Assembly (NCBI GenBank): GCA_026989055.1
Contig: JALSKC010000061.1
Coordinates: 1-64,000, forward strand
Source: Paracoccaceae bacterium
GTDB lineage: Bacteria; Pseudomonadota; Alphaproteobacteria; Rhodobacterales; Rhodobacteraceae
DNA length: 64,000 nucleotides
Direction: 5' to 3'
The translations under genes and the position numbers were made by a program. The notes below the pieces were generated by a model. That model made no database searches and was not told where the DNA came from. It was given only the letters and a program-made list of their open reading frames with translations. Shown here in pieces: positions 35,012 to 44,343 of this stretch (position 1 is its first letter; each line of letters opens with the position of its first letter).

Positions 35012-35587
35012 TCAGGCATGGCCGGCCGAGGCCGAGAGCGTCACCGGATCCACTCCGATCGACTTCATGGCAGCCGCCCACTTGCCGTGGGAGTCGGCCC
35101 CGAAGACAAGCGCCGGATCGGCCTCGGCAACCAGCCACCCATTGGCCATGATCTCCCTCTCCAGCTGCCCGGCATCCCAGCCGGCATAGCCGAGCATCAG
35201 CATCGCATCGCGCGGCCCCTCGCCCCGGGCCAGGGCCTGCAGGATCTCCTGGGTCGCCGTCATGGCGAAACGCGCATCCACCCGCAGGGTTGCATCGGAA
35301 GTCGCATAGTCGGCCGAATGCAGCACGAAACCGCGCCCATGCTCCACCGGCCCGCCGAAATGCACCCTGATGTCGCGGCTGTCCGGCGTGCGGGCGATGC
35401 CCAGCTGCTCCAGCAGGTCGGCCAGCTTCAGGTCTGGGGTCGGCTTGTTCACGATCAGCCCCAGGGCGCCATCCGGCGAATGGGCACAGATGAACACAAC
35501 GCTGCGCGCAAAGCGCGGATCCCCCATGCCGGGCATGGCGATCAGCAGCTTGCCGCCGAGGTTCAGCTGGCCGTCATTTCCGCTCAT
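35012..35587 (-). CDS. YqgE/AlgH family protein (UPF0301)
   Basis: 191-aa protein of the YqgE/AlgH family. It opens with GGKLLIAMPGMGDPRFARSV and has GALGLIVNKPTPDL, HFGGPVEHGRGFVLH and LMLGYAGWDAGQLEREI. The fold is known but the function is not settled; AlgH was linked to alginate regulation in Pseudomonas. It is cytoplasmic and divergent from a DsbD-alpha-like gene. Confidence 0.9.
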   Translation of the reverse strand: MSGNDGQLNLGGKLLIAMPGMGDPRFARSVVFICAHSPDGALGLIVNKPTPDLKLADLLEQLGIARTPDSRDIRVHFGGPVEHGRGFVLHSADYATSDATLRVDARFAMTATQEILQALARGEGPRDAMLMLGYAGWDAGQLEREIMANGWLVAEADPALVFGADSHGKWAAAMKSIGVDPVTLSASAGHA

Positions 35588-35701
35588 GCCACGAACATGG
35601 GTTCGCAGCCGTCCCGACGCAAGTGATCAAGAGCCGGCCAGGCCGTTTGCCATCTCCCTTTTGTGACTTTCCCACCGCGGCGGATTCCCTATGTTCGGGG
35701 C

Positions 35702-36532
35702 ATGATGACACGCCCGATCCTCGCTCTTCTCCTCGCGCTCGCCGGCGCAGCCGGCGCTCCCCTCATGCCACAGAGCGCCACCGCACAGACCTTCACCTCG
35801 CTGAGCGACATCGCCAGGGTCACGGTGCTGCCCGGCTGGCGAACCGAAACCGGCAGACACATGGCCGGCCTGCGCATCGAGCTTGCCGATGGCTGGAAGA
35901 CCTACTGGCGCACGCCCGGCGAAACCGGAATCCCGCCGAGCCTTTCCTGGGAAGGCTCGGAAAACCTGGCCAAGGCCCGGCTGCTCTGGCCGGCGCCGAT
36001 CACCTTCGAGACCAGCGGCTTCCGCTCCATAGGATACCAGGGGGTGACGGTCATCCCGGTCGAGATCACGCCGGACCGGGCCGGCCCGATCACGCTGCGC
36101 GGCCGGATGGAATTCGGCATCTGCGAGGAAATCTGCATCCCGATGTCGGTGCCGCTCGAAGCCGAGCTTCCTGCCGGCGGCCGCCCCGACCCGGAAATCC
36201 GCGCCGGGCTGTCCCGGCAGGCGCGCCCGCCGGCCGAGGCCGGCATCACCACCGTGCGCTGCGTGATCGAGCCGACTGCGGACGGGCTGCGCCTGACGGC
36301 CCGGATCGCCCTGCCGCGCTCGGAACCCGTGGAAGCGGCGGTTGTCGAACTGTCCGACAGCAGCATCTGGATCGCCACCCCCGAGACCAGGCGGCGCGGC
36401 CGGACCCTGACCGCGACGACCGAGCTCGTGCCGCCTTCGGGGCAGCCGTTCCTGCTGGAGCGTTCCGACATCCGCATCACCCTGATCGGCGGTGGAAAGG
36501 CGGTCGATATCCGGGGCTGCCCGGCCGGCTGA
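35702..36532 (+). CDS. DsbD alpha-domain-like periplasmic protein
   Basis: 276-aa exported protein with a signal peptide (about 1-28). The core matches the N-terminal domain of thiol:disulfide interchange proteins DsbD/ScsB (GWKTYWRTPGETGIPPSLSW, then IGYQGVTVIPVEI). A C-x3-C pair occurs in GICEEICIP, the alpha-domain redox site. The membrane and thioredoxin domains of full DsbD are absent, so it may take electrons from a separate partner such as a CcdA-like protein. The ATGs at 35702 and 35705 are equivalent candidates. It ends 5 bp from the convergent moaB stop. Confidence 0.82.
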   Translation: MMTRPILALLLALAGAAGAPLMPQSATAQTFTSLSDIARVTVLPGWRTETGRHMAGLRIELADGWKTYWRTPGETGIPPSLSWEGSENLAKARLLWPAPITFETSGFRSIGYQGVTVIPVEITPDRAGPITLRGRMEFGICEEICIPMSVPLEAELPAGGRPDPEIRAGLSRQARPPAEAGITTVRCVIEPTADGLRLTARIALPRSEPVEAAVVELSDSSIWIATPETRRRGRTLTATTELVPPSGQPFLLERSDIRITLIGGGKAVDIRGCPAG

Positions 36533-36537
36533 AGCCG

Positions 36538-37080
36538 CTACTTGCGCCGCCGGTGCTCCTCCAGGCGCGGGAGGATCTCGACGAAATTGCAGGGCATGTG
36601 CCGATAGTCGAGCTGCAGGCTCAGAATCTCGTCCCAGGCATCCTTGCAGGCACCGGGGCTGCCGGGCAGGGCGAACAGATAGGTGCCGTTGGCCACGCCG
36701 CCGGTTGCCCGGCTCTGCACCGCCGAGGTGCCGATCTTCCGCATCGAGATCACGGCAAAGACCGTGCCGAATGCCTCGATCTCCTTTTCATAGACATCGC
36801 GATGCGCTTCCACCGTCACGTCGCGCCCGGTCAGCCCGGTGCCGCCGGTGCTGATCACCACGTCGATCTGCGGGTCGGCGCACCAGGCGCGCAGCCGGGC
36901 AGCGATCTCGGCGCGTTCGTCGCGGACCATCTCCCGTGCCGCCACCACATGGCCGGCGTCCTCGATCCGCTGCACCAGCACGCGGCCCGACCTGTCGTCT
37001 GCGAGGCTGCGCGTGTCGCTCACCGTCAGCACCGCAATGCGCACAGGGATGAATTCTCGCGTTTCGTCAATCCTGCCCAT
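36538..37080 (-). CDS. moaB: Molybdenum cofactor biosynthesis protein B
   Basis: 180-aa MoaB/Mog-fold protein. It has VRIAVLTVSDTRSLADDRSG, the MPT-binding ISTGGTGLTGRDVT and FALPGSPGACKDAWDEIL. MoaB-type proteins adenylylate molybdopterin before metal insertion. It overlaps the upstream metallophosphoesterase gene by 14 bp. moaD and moaE are 10 kb away in the same window. Confidence 0.93.
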   Translation of the reverse strand: MGRIDETREFIPVRIAVLTVSDTRSLADDRSGRVLVQRIEDAGHVVAAREMVRDERAEIAARLRAWCADPQIDVVISTGGTGLTGRDVTVEAHRDVYEKEIEAFGTVFAVISMRKIGTSAVQSRATGGVANGTYLFALPGSPGACKDAWDEILSLQLDYRHMPCNFVEILPRLEEHRRRK

Positions 37081-37702
37081 TGTCCTCCCCCGCCTTCGTT
37101 TCGAACCAGTTCACCGTCGGCCCCAGGTTGGCTATCTCGCTTGCCCCGATCCGCGCCCGCCGCCCCCAGGACGGATGCACATGGCCGCAGAGCACCAGTG
37201 CCGGGCGCGTTCGTTCCACCGCCGCGCGCACCGCCTCCGAACCGATCGCGCCATGCATGCCGAACAGCCCCTCCGGCCCCAGCATGTCCACCGTGTCACG
37301 CGGCGGCGAATGGCTGATCAGCACGTCCACCGCACCGATCCGCTCCAGCAGCTCCGCCGCCGTTTCCTCGGAAATGTCGAAGGACTGCCAGCCCGGATGC
37401 GGCATCGGCGGCACTGCTCCGCCGAGCCCTCCGATCCGCACCCCTGCCACCTCTGCCGTTTCGCCGTGCAGCACCACCGCACCGGTGCTTGCGCGCAGCG
37501 CGGCCTCGGTCTCGTTGTTGCCGGGCACGTAGATGGCCCTGGCGGCAATCGGCTCCAGCGCCTCCAGGGTTTCTTCGAGCCCCTGGTGCGCACGGGCGAA
37601 ATCGCCGGCACCGATCACCAGATCGGCATCAGCCGCTGCCGCGACGATCCGCGCGCAGGCTTCCAGATCGCAATGCAGGTCGGAAAAGGCGAGTATCCTC
37701 AT
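37067..37702 (-). CDS. Metallophosphoesterase
   Basis: 211-aa calcineurin-like phosphoesterase. Metal ligands can be seen in order: FSDLHCD, GAGDF, GNNE, SHSPP and GHVHPSWG. The set is complete, so a dinuclear metal site is expected. Substrate is unknown; relatives include cyclic-nucleotide and nucleotide phosphatases. It overlaps the UDG gene upstream by 4 bp and moaB downstream by 14 bp, so the three form one operon. Confidence 0.88.
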   Translation of the reverse strand: MRILAFSDLHCDLEACARIVAAAADADLVIGAGDFARAHQGLEETLEALEPIAARAIYVPGNNETEAALRASTGAVVLHGETAEVAGVRIGGLGGAVPPMPHPGWQSFDISEETAAELLERIGAVDVLISHSPPRDTVDMLGPEGLFGMHGAIGSEAVRAAVERTRPALVLCGHVHPSWGRRARIGASEIANLGPTVNWFETKAGEDNGQD

Positions 37703-38505
37703 TTCTCCTCCTTCAACCTGGCCTGCAGCATCAGCAGGTCGTTCCAGGCAGCGCGCTTGGCCGCCGGGTTGCGCAGAAGATAGGCCGGATGAAACATCGG
37801 AAGCGCCGGCCGGCCAAGGGCCTGCGCCCAGTTGCCACGCAACCGGGTGATCCCGCGCCGTCCCAGCAGCGCCTGACAGGAAATGTTGCCCATGAGCACC
37901 AGCATCCCGGGGGCGGCCAGTTCAACATGCCGCGTCACGAAAGGCAGCAGCAGCGCGATTTCCTCCGGTGTCGGGTCGCGGTTCTGGGGTGGCCTCCAGG
38001 GAAGGATGTTGGTGATGTAGAGAGCCGAGGCGCTGTCGGCGCTGTCGCGCGCCAGGCCGATGGCGGCAAACATCCGGTCCAGAAGCCGCCCGGCCCGGCC
38101 GACGAAAGGCCGGCCCCGGATGTCCTCGTCACGGCCTGGGGCCTCACCGATGATCATGACCCGCGCCGCCGGGTTTCCGTCTGCGAAGACCGTCGTCTTC
38201 GCGCCCCGCTTCAAAGGACAGTGCGCAAAGGTCCGAAGCGCTGTATCGAGCTCTTCCAGGCTGCCGGCCGCCGCAGCCGCCCGGCGGGCCTCGGCAACAG
38301 GATCGGCCGTCGCGGCGCTCTGCGCGCCTGCCGCCGCATCGCCTGCGACCCCCGCCTGACGTGGCCGGGCGGGGCTCTGCTGCGGTGTCAGACGCGCCGC
38401 GGCGAAGCGGTTCACCGGGGCCTCGCCGATCGCCTCGTCCGCCCCCAGCTCCAGCTGCCATTCCAGCAATGCCAGGGCGATGCGGTGATCAAGCTCCGAA
38501 TCCAT
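37699..38505 (-). CDS. Family 4-like uracil-DNA glycosylase, Fe-S ligands largely missing
   Basis: 268-aa protein. A low-complexity N-terminus of about 90 residues is followed by a UDG core with the catalytic block GEAPGRDED (about 120-127), [15 protein letters not shown] and the C-terminal HPAYLLR. Family 4 enzymes normally hold a [4Fe-4S] cluster with four Cys. Here only C96 (FAHCPL) remains; the others align to F93, W170 (in LPWRPP) and L186 (in EEIALLLPF). It should excise uracil from DNA without the cluster, if active. Relatives in this family group may share the loss. The start at 38503-38505 avoids an upstream Arg-rich extension. Confidence 0.85.
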   Translation of the reverse strand: MDSELDHRIALALLEWQLELGADEAIGEAPVNRFAAARLTPQQSPARPRQAGVAGDAAAGAQSAATADPVAEARRAAAAAGSLEELDTALRTFAHCPLKRGAKTTVFADGNPAARVMIIGEAPGRDEDIRGRPFVGRAGRLLDRMFAAIGLARDSADSASALYITNILPWRPPQNRDPTPEEIALLLPFVTRHVELAAPGMLVLMGNISCQALLGRRGITRLRGNWAQALGRPALPMFHPAYLLRNPAAKRAAWNDLLMLQARLKEEK

Positions 38506-38636
38506 GCACGCAGGGTAGCTGCCCCCGCCCCGGGTTGAAACCGCCTTTGCCCGCATCTGCCGCACCGGGCGGCAGCGCCCTTGCCTGCCCCGGCAGGCGG
38601 CCCTATAAGCCGGGGGATACCGGACGCAGGAGCGCC

Positions 38637-39587
38637 ATGACCTTCCGGCAGAAGCACCTACTCGGCATCAGCGGGCTGCACCCGGACGAGATCCGCACCA
38701 TCCTCGATCTGGCCGACGCCCATGCCGACCGAAACCGCGCCGGCACCCCGCACGAACAGGTGCTGGCCGGACTGACCCAGGTCAACATGTTCTTCGAAAA
38801 CTCGACCCGCACCCAGGCGAGCTTCGAGATCGCCGGCAAGCGGCTGGGCGCCAATGTCATGAACATGGCCATGCAGGCCAGTTCCATCAAGAAGGGCGAA
38901 ACCCTGATCGACACGGCCCTTACGCTCAATGCCATGCGGCCCGACCTGCTGGTGGTGCGCCATCCCCATTCAGGGGCGGTCAGGCTGCTGGCCGAAAAGG
39001 TGAACTGTGCGGTCCTGAACGCCGGCGACGGACGCCACGAGCACCCGACACAGGCGCTTCTGGATGCGCTCACCATCCGGCGCGAAAAGGGGAGGCTGCA
39101 CCGGCTGACCATCGCCATCTGCGGCGACATCGCCCACAGCCGGGTGGCGCGCTCCAACATCCACCTCCTTGGCAAGATGGGAAACCGCATCCGCCTGATC
39201 GGCCCGCCGACGCTGATTCCGCCCGGCGCTGCCGAGTGGGGCGTCGAGGTGTTCGACGACATGGCCGAGGGGCTGAAGGGGGCCGACGTGGTGATGATGC
39301 TGCGCCTGCAAAAGGAACGCATGGACGGGGCCTTCATCCCGTCGGAGCGGGAATACTACCACCGTTTCGGGCTCGATGCCGAAAAGCTGGCGCATGCGAA
39401 ACCCGACGCCATCGTGATGCACCCGGGGCCGATGAACCGCGGCGTGGAGATCGACGGAACCCTGGCCGACGACATCAACCGTTCGGTGATCCAGGAGCAG
39501 GTGGAAATGGGCGTCGCGGTGCGCATGGCGGCAATGGAACTGCTGGCACGCAACCGCGCCGATGCTCCGCCCGAGGTCTGGGCATGA
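38637..39587 (+). CDS. pyrB: Aspartate carbamoyltransferase catalytic subunit
   Basis: 316-aa ATCase. The carbamoyl-phosphate loop is [20 protein letters not shown] and the aspartate/CP site is [20 protein letters not shown] closes the chain. It makes carbamoyl-aspartate in pyrimidine synthesis. AGGAG precedes the ATG. It is followed with a 4-bp overlap by a degenerate dihydroorotase, an arrangement that in Pseudomonas supports a PyrB-PyrC' complex. Confidence 0.96.
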   Translation: MTFRQKHLLGISGLHPDEIRTILDLADAHADRNRAGTPHEQVLAGLTQVNMFFENSTRTQASFEIAGKRLGANVMNMAMQASSIKKGETLIDTALTLNAMRPDLLVVRHPHSGAVRLLAEKVNCAVLNAGDGRHEHPTQALLDALTIRREKGRLHRLTIAICGDIAHSRVARSNIHLLGKMGNRIRLIGPPTLIPPGAAEWGVEVFDDMAEGLKGADVVMMLRLQKERMDGAFIPSEREYYHRFGLDAEKLAHAKPDAIVMHPGPMNRGVEIDGTLADDINRSVIQEQVEMGVAVRMAAMELLARNRADAPPEVWA

Positions 39588-40867
39588 GCCTCCTGTTCAC
39601 CAACGCGCGCCTGATCGACCCCGAGGCGGACACGGATGGCCTCGGCTGGCTGCTTGTGGAAAAGGGCCGGGTCTCGGGCACCGGCACCGGCACGCCCCCC
39701 CCGAAGGGCAAGACGATCGACTGCGCCGGCAGATGCCTGGCGCCGGGGATCGTCGATATCGGCGTCAAGGTCAGCGAACCGGGCGAACGCCACAAGGAAA
39801 GCTTCCGCTCCGCCGGGCAGGCGGCAGCCGCCGGCGGGGTGACGACGATGGTCACGCGCCCCGACACGCTGCCGGCGATCGACAACCCGGAAACGCTGGA
39901 ATTCGTCACCCGCCGCGCGCGCGAGGTTTCACCGGTGCGCGTGCTGCCCATGTCGGCGCTGACGAAGGGCCGGCAGGGGCGCGAGATGGTGGAAATCGGC
40001 TTCATGCTCGATGCGGGCGCCGCGGCCTTCACCGATTGCGACAACGTGATCACCGACAACAGGGTGGCCAGCCGCTGTTTCACCTATGCCCGCGGCCTGG
40101 GCGCGCTGGTGATCGGCCATGTGCAGGATCCCTGCCTGTCGCGCGGGGCGGTGGCCACCAGCGGCAGGTTCGCATCGCTGCTCGGCCTGCCGTCGGTGTC
40201 ACCGATGGCCGAACGCATCGGGCTGGACCGCGACCTGGCGCTGGTGGAGATGACCGGCGTGCGCTACCACGCCGACCAGATCACCACCGCCCGCGCCCTG
40301 CCCCGGCTGGAACGCGCCAAGGCCGCCGGGCTGGACGTGAGCGCGGGCATCGGCATCCACCACCTGACGCTCAACGAGCTGGACGTGGGCGACTACCGGA
40401 CCTTCTTCAAGCTGAAACCCCCGCTGCGCTCGGAAGGCGATCGCATGGCGATGGCAGAGGCGGTGGCCACGGGGTTGATCGACGTCATCAGTTCGATGCA
40501 CACCCCGCAGGACGAAGAAAGCAAGCGCCTGCCATTCGAAGAAGCCGCCAGCGGTGCCGTGGCGCTGGAAACGCTGCTGCCGGCGGCGCTGCGGCTGTAT
40601 CATGCCGGCACGCTGAGCCTGCCGCAACTGTTCCGGGCGATGTCGCTGAACCCCGCGCGGCGGCTGGGGCTGGAAACCGGGCGGCTGTCGGTAGGGGCGC
40701 CGGCGGACCTGGTGCTCTTCGATCCTGATGCGCCTTTCGTCCTTGACCGCTTCAAGCTTCGCTCGAAATCGAAAAATACCCCCTTTGACGGAGCGCGAAT
40801 GCAGGGCAAGGTGCTGGGGACATGGGTTGGCGGAAAGCCGGTGTTCGGGGAAAGAAAAAGAAAATGA
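39584..40867 (+). CDS. pyrC: Dihydroorotase-like protein lacking metal ligands (PyrC'-type)
   Basis: 427-aa amidohydrolase-superfamily protein, clearly of class I dihydroorotase descent ([21 protein letters not shown] and [21 protein letters not shown]). The HxH metal motif of active enzymes is replaced by G60 and K62. The catalytic Asp of the DHAPH block is replaced (SSMHTPQ, M305). It is therefore probably inactive and structural, as in Pseudomonas PyrC', where a pseudo-dihydroorotase holds the ATCase complex together. An active dihydroorotase should be encoded elsewhere. Overlaps pyrB and plsY by 4 bp each (ATGA). Confidence 0.88.
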   Translation: MSLLFTNARLIDPEADTDGLGWLLVEKGRVSGTGTGTPPPKGKTIDCAGRCLAPGIVDIGVKVSEPGERHKESFRSAGQAAAAGGVTTMVTRPDTLPAIDNPETLEFVTRRAREVSPVRVLPMSALTKGRQGREMVEIGFMLDAGAAAFTDCDNVITDNRVASRCFTYARGLGALVIGHVQDPCLSRGAVATSGRFASLLGLPSVSPMAERIGLDRDLALVEMTGVRYHADQITTARALPRLERAKAAGLDVSAGIGIHHLTLNELDVGDYRTFFKLKPPLRSEGDRMAMAEAVATGLIDVISSMHTPQDEESKRLPFEEAASGAVALETLLPAALRLYHAGTLSLPQLFRAMSLNPARRLGLETGRLSVGAPADLVLFDPDAPFVLDRFKLRSKSKNTPFDGARMQGKVLGTWVGGKPVFGERKRK

Positions 40868-41445
40868 CATACCTGGTCGTGGCACTGGCGGCCTACATCC
40901 TGGGGTCGGTTCCGTTCGGGCTGATCATCGCACGGTTGTTCGGGCTGGGCGACGTGCGCCGGATCGGCTCGGGCAATATCGGCGCCACCAACGTTCTGCG
41001 CACCGGCAACAGGCTGGCAGCGTTTCTTACCCTGGTGCTCGATGCGGGCAAGGGCGCGGCTGCGGTTCTGATCGCCCGCCAGTTCGGCGGCGAAGCCCTG
41101 GCCGGCGTGGCCGGCCTGGCGGCGATGCTGGGGCATCTCTACCCGGTGTTCCTGCGCTTTCGCGGCGGCAAGGGCGTCGCCACCTTCCTGGGCACGCTGC
41201 TGGCGCTGGCCTTTCCTGTCGGGCTGGCGGCCTGCGCCACGTGGCTGGTGATCGCCGTCCTGTTCCGCTATTCCTCGCTGGCGGCACTGGTCGCCTCACT
41301 GCTGGCGCCCGTTTACATGTTTGCCTGGTATCATGCGCACACCGCGGCGCTGGTCCTGTTCATGGCGGCGCTGGTGGTTTACAAGCACGGCGCCAACATC
41401 CGCCGGTTGCTGGCCGGAAAGGAACCGAAGATCGGAAAGCCCTGA
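40864..41445 (+). CDS. plsY: Acyl-phosphate:glycerol-3-phosphate acyltransferase
   Basis: 193-aa, five- or six-TM PlsY. The family motifs are [28 protein letters not shown] and [10 protein letters not shown]. It acylates glycerol-3-phosphate using acyl-phosphate, the first step of phospholipid synthesis in most bacteria. It is translationally coupled to pyrC. With plsC and pgsA, three phospholipid genes lie in this window. Confidence 0.95.
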   Translation: MTYLVVALAAYILGSVPFGLIIARLFGLGDVRRIGSGNIGATNVLRTGNRLAAFLTLVLDAGKGAAAVLIARQFGGEALAGVAGLAAMLGHLYPVFLRFRGGKGVATFLGTLLALAFPVGLAACATWLVIAVLFRYSSLAALVASLLAPVYMFAWYHAHTAALVLFMAALVVYKHGANIRRLLAGKEPKIGKP

Positions 41446-41470
41446 CCCCTGCCGCCCGGACGATTCCCGA

Positions 41471-42841
41471 TCAATAGCTGTATTCTTCGTATATCCGGTC
41501 CAGATCCCCGCCCCATTCACCGTGATACTTTTCCAGCAGCTCGTCGGCAGGCACCTTTGCCGATTCCACGGATTCCTGCAACGCGTTCAGGAAATGAGAT
41601 TCATCGGGCACCATCCCGCCGACGCCGGGCACGGCGCGCGCTTTCAGGCCGGCATCTGCGATCGCCACGGCTTCGCGCGCCAGATCGTGCAGCTTCACCC
41701 CGTTCGCCTCGCCCTGAAGCGCATCCACCGAAGCCGCCACCCGCAGCCCCTCGCGGGTTTCCGCATCGAGATGCTTTACCAGATCCCACGCCGCATCGAG
41801 CGCCGTCTGATCATACATCAGCCCCACCCAGAAGGCCGGCAGCGCGCACAGCCGCCGCCACGGTCCGCCATCGGCGCCGCGCATCTCGATGAACCGCTTG
41901 AGCCGGGCTTCGGGAAAGACCGTGGTCAGGTGGTCGGCCCAGTCCGACAGGGTTGGCTTTTCGCCGGGCAGGGCCGGCAGCCGCCCTTCCAGGAAATCGC
42001 GGAACGACTGGCCGAGCGCATCGATATAGCGGCCGTCGCGATAGACGAAATACATCGGCACATCCAGCACATAATCCACCCAGCGCTCGAAGCCGAAGCC
42101 GTCCTCGAAGACGAAGGGCAGCATGCCGGTGCGCGCCGGGTCCAGATCGCGCCAGATGCGCGAGCGCCAGGACTTGAAGCCGGTGGGCCTGCCCTCGAAG
42201 AAGGGCGAGTTCGCAAACAGCGCCGTGGCCACCGGCTGCAGCGCCAGCGCCACGCGCATCTTCTGCACCATGTCGGCCTCGGAACCGAAATCGAGATTCA
42301 CCTGCACCGTGCAGGTGCGATACATCATCTGCGTGCCGTGGGTGCCGACGGTTTCCATGTAGGGGGTCATCAGCTTGTAGCGGCCCTTGGGCATCATCGG
42401 CATCTGCTCGTGGGTCCAGATCGGGGCCGCCCCGAGGCCGATGAAGCCCACGCCCACCGTATCGGCAATCGCCTGGACATCCTTGAGGTGGTCGTTCACC
42501 TCGTCGCAGGTCTCGTGGATCGAGCGCAGCGGCGCGCCGGAAAGCTCCAGCTGGCCACCCGGTTCGAGGCTGACGTTGGCGCCGTTCTTTTCCAGCCCGA
42601 TGATCCTGCCGGCTTCATACAGGCCGTTCCAGCCCTGCCGATCGCGCATCGCTTCCAGAATCGCCCGGATCGAGCGCTCGCCGTCATAGGGCAGGGGCAG
42701 GTGAGTATCGCGGCAATAGGCGAACTTCTCGTGCTCGGTGCCGATGCGCCAGTCTTCCTTCGGCTTGCAGCCGGCCTCCAGGTATTCGGCAAGCTGCACA
42801 ACATCTTCGACCGGGCCGCCGCCGGATTGGGGAATGGACAT
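41471..42841 (-). CDS. gshA: Glutamate-cysteine ligase, plant/alphaproteobacterial type
   Basis: 456-aa class 3 glutamate-cysteine ligase. It has IGTEHEKFAY near the N-terminus, SLEPGGQLELSGAP and an HEQMPMMPKGRY segment. It makes gamma-glutamylcysteine, the committed step of glutathione synthesis. The ATG at 42839-42841 follows GGAG; an upstream in-frame ATG would add 16 Arg/Ala-rich residues. That GGAG lies in the 3' arm of a hairpin, which may control translation. It follows a 171-aa membrane protein gene by 60 bp. Confidence 0.94.
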   Translation of the reverse strand: MSIPQSGGGPVEDVVQLAEYLEAGCKPKEDWRIGTEHEKFAYCRDTHLPLPYDGERSIRAILEAMRDRQGWNGLYEAGRIIGLEKNGANVSLEPGGQLELSGAPLRSIHETCDEVNDHLKDVQAIADTVGVGFIGLGAAPIWTHEQMPMMPKGRYKLMTPYMETVGTHGTQMMYRTCTVQVNLDFGSEADMVQKMRVALALQPVATALFANSPFFEGRPTGFKSWRSRIWRDLDPARTGMLPFVFEDGFGFERWVDYVLDVPMYFVYRDGRYIDALGQSFRDFLEGRLPALPGEKPTLSDWADHLTTVFPEARLKRFIEMRGADGGPWRRLCALPAFWVGLMYDQTALDAAWDLVKHLDAETREGLRVAASVDALQGEANGVKLHDLAREAVAIADAGLKARAVPGVGGMVPDESHFLNALQESVESAKVPADELLEKYHGEWGGDLDRIYEEYSY

Positions 42842-42846
42842 GCGCG

Positions 42847-42885
42847 CTCCAGTTCTTCTGGCCTCGGACCGGGCCAGAATTGGAG
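42847..42885 (-). promoter_or_regulatory. Hairpin sequestering the gshA ribosome-binding site
   Basis: On the minus strand CTCCA and TTCTGGCC pair with GGCCAGAA and TGGAG across the loop CGGTCCGA, with a small internal bulge. The TGGAG arm contains the GGAG Shine-Dalgarno located 5 nt before the gshA ATG. In the folded form the ribosome-binding site is paired. Confidence 0.55.
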
Positions 42886-42901
42886 CCAATTTCCGGCGGT
42901 G

Positions 42902-43417
42902 TCAATGCAGCACGGCGCGCTCCGCCTGCCAGATCACGACCTGCCTTGCCTGCCGGTCGTTGATCGCCGAGAGCATCTTCTCGGTCTGCAGACCTTCGAG
43001 AGAGGTGAATACGTCGAACAGGGTCTCCGCCCCCTCGGCATCCACCGGAATCCGCAGCTCGATACCCTGCCTGTTCTTCAGGATCCACTCGCCCCGCGGG
43101 CGGGTGGTGGCATCGAAACGGACCTTCTCCAGCTCGTCTATGATGAGCGAGCCCCCCTCGAAAGGACCATAATAGGTGACCTGTCCTTCATCGACGCGGA
43201 CAACCCCCGGCCCCTCCGATCCCGAGCGGAAACGGCCGCGCTGGATCCCGGCGAATACCAGCAGTGCGCCGGCCACCGCGAGCGAGGTTCCGACGATCGC
43301 CATGAACCCGCTCGCGGCAAGAGCCCAGTAGATACCCAGCAGGGAAATCCCGACACCGATGATGGCATCGCGGAACCGCTCCACCGCTTGACGAATTTCC
43401 GGCCTGAAGAAAGCCAT
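42902..43417 (-). CDS. Conserved-looking 171-aa membrane protein upstream of gshA
   Basis: 171-aa protein with two adjacent TM helices near the N-terminus (IIGVGISLLGIYWALAASG and MAIVGTSLAVAGALLVFAGI). A cytoplasmic or periplasmic beta-rich domain follows (VVRVDEGQVTYYGPFEGGSL, then DELEKVRFDA). The domain looks like a PH-like or small beta-barrel fold, which is only an impression. Function unknown. It lies between rsmE and gshA on the same strand and may be cotranscribed with them. Confidence 0.7.
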   Translation of the reverse strand: MAFFRPEIRQAVERFRDAIIGVGISLLGIYWALAASGFMAIVGTSLAVAGALLVFAGIQRGRFRSGSEGPGVVRVDEGQVTYYGPFEGGSLIIDELEKVRFDATTRPRGEWILKNRQGIELRIPVDAEGAETLFDVFTSLEGLQTEKMLSAINDRQARQVVIWQAERAVLH

Positions 43418-43573
43418 CCGGATCGAACCTTTTCAAAACCGCGTTTCCGGGCCGGAGAAATCTTCCACGGCACCGCCACCAGCCTACCCCGAACATGGGC
43501 GATTTTGTGACCATTTCATCGGGTTTTCGTGTCGTGGCAGGCCGTCTGCCGCCGATCGGCAAGAGATGGCCGA

Positions 43574-44332
43574 TCAGCCCCCCTCGCCGCACCGCCAGTC
43601 GCCCAGCCGCAGCTGCCAGAGCGTCATCGCGGCAACGGCAGCGGTGTCGGCACGCAGGATACGCGGCCCGAGGCTGACGGCACGGGCCTGCGGCAGGGCG
43701 CGAATCCGGGCGCGTTCTGCCGGCGCAAAGCCCCCTTCCGGGCCGATCAGGATCGCCCAGGGCCCGGGTACCGCATCCTTCAGCGCATCTTCCTTCGGCG
43801 CATCTTCGCCACCGCCGGCCAGATCTTCGTCGCAGAACATCAGGCCACGCCCTGCCGGCCAGCCGTCCAGAAGATGGCCCAGATCCTGCAATTCGGTGAC
43901 CTCGGGCACGAAGGTGCCTCCGCACTGCTCGGCCGCCTCGATCGCATGGGCCTGCAGCCTCTCGCGACGGATCCGCCCGGCATTTGTGAAGGCGGTCTGC
44001 ACCGGCACGATCCGTGCCGCGCCCAGCTCGGTGGCCTTCTCGACGATGAAATCGGTGCGCGCCTTCCTGATCGGGGCGAAGAGCAGCCACAGGTCGGGCG
44101 GCACCTGCAACGGGCGGGTCCGGTGCCGGCACACAAGTTCGCCCGAGCGCTTGCCCGCCCGGGCCACCCGCGCCAGGAATTCCCCCTCGCAGCCGTTGAA
44201 TATCAGCAGCTCCGCCCCCGGCCCCAGCCGCATCACGGAAAAAAGATAATGCGCCTGCCCCCGGCCGAGCGGAACAGATTGCCCCGCCCCGAGCGGGTGA
44301 TCTACATAGAGTCTGACCTTCAGCTTCGCCAT
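43574..44332 (-). CDS. rsmE: 16S rRNA (uracil-1498-N3)-methyltransferase
   Basis: 252-aa SPOUT methyltransferase. The N-terminal PUA-like domain includes GQAHYLFSVMRLGPG. The knot motifs are ILIGPEGGFAPAE and LGPRILRADTA. It methylates U1498 of 16S rRNA. The region around residues 175-190 (EDAPKEDALKDAVPG) is a short insertion rich in charged residues. It is divergent from ubiA with 11 bp between starts. Confidence 0.93.
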   Translation of the reverse strand: MAKLKVRLYVDHPLGAGQSVPLGRGQAHYLFSVMRLGPGAELLIFNGCEGEFLARVARAGKRSGELVCRHRTRPLQVPPDLWLLFAPIRKARTDFIVEKATELGAARIVPVQTAFTNAGRIRRERLQAHAIEAAEQCGGTFVPEVTELQDLGHLLDGWPAGRGLMFCDEDLAGGGEDAPKEDALKDAVPGPWAILIGPEGGFAPAERARIRALPQARAVSLGPRILRADTAAVAAMTLWQLRLGDWRCGEGG

Positions 44333-44343
44333 GAGCCGATCCT

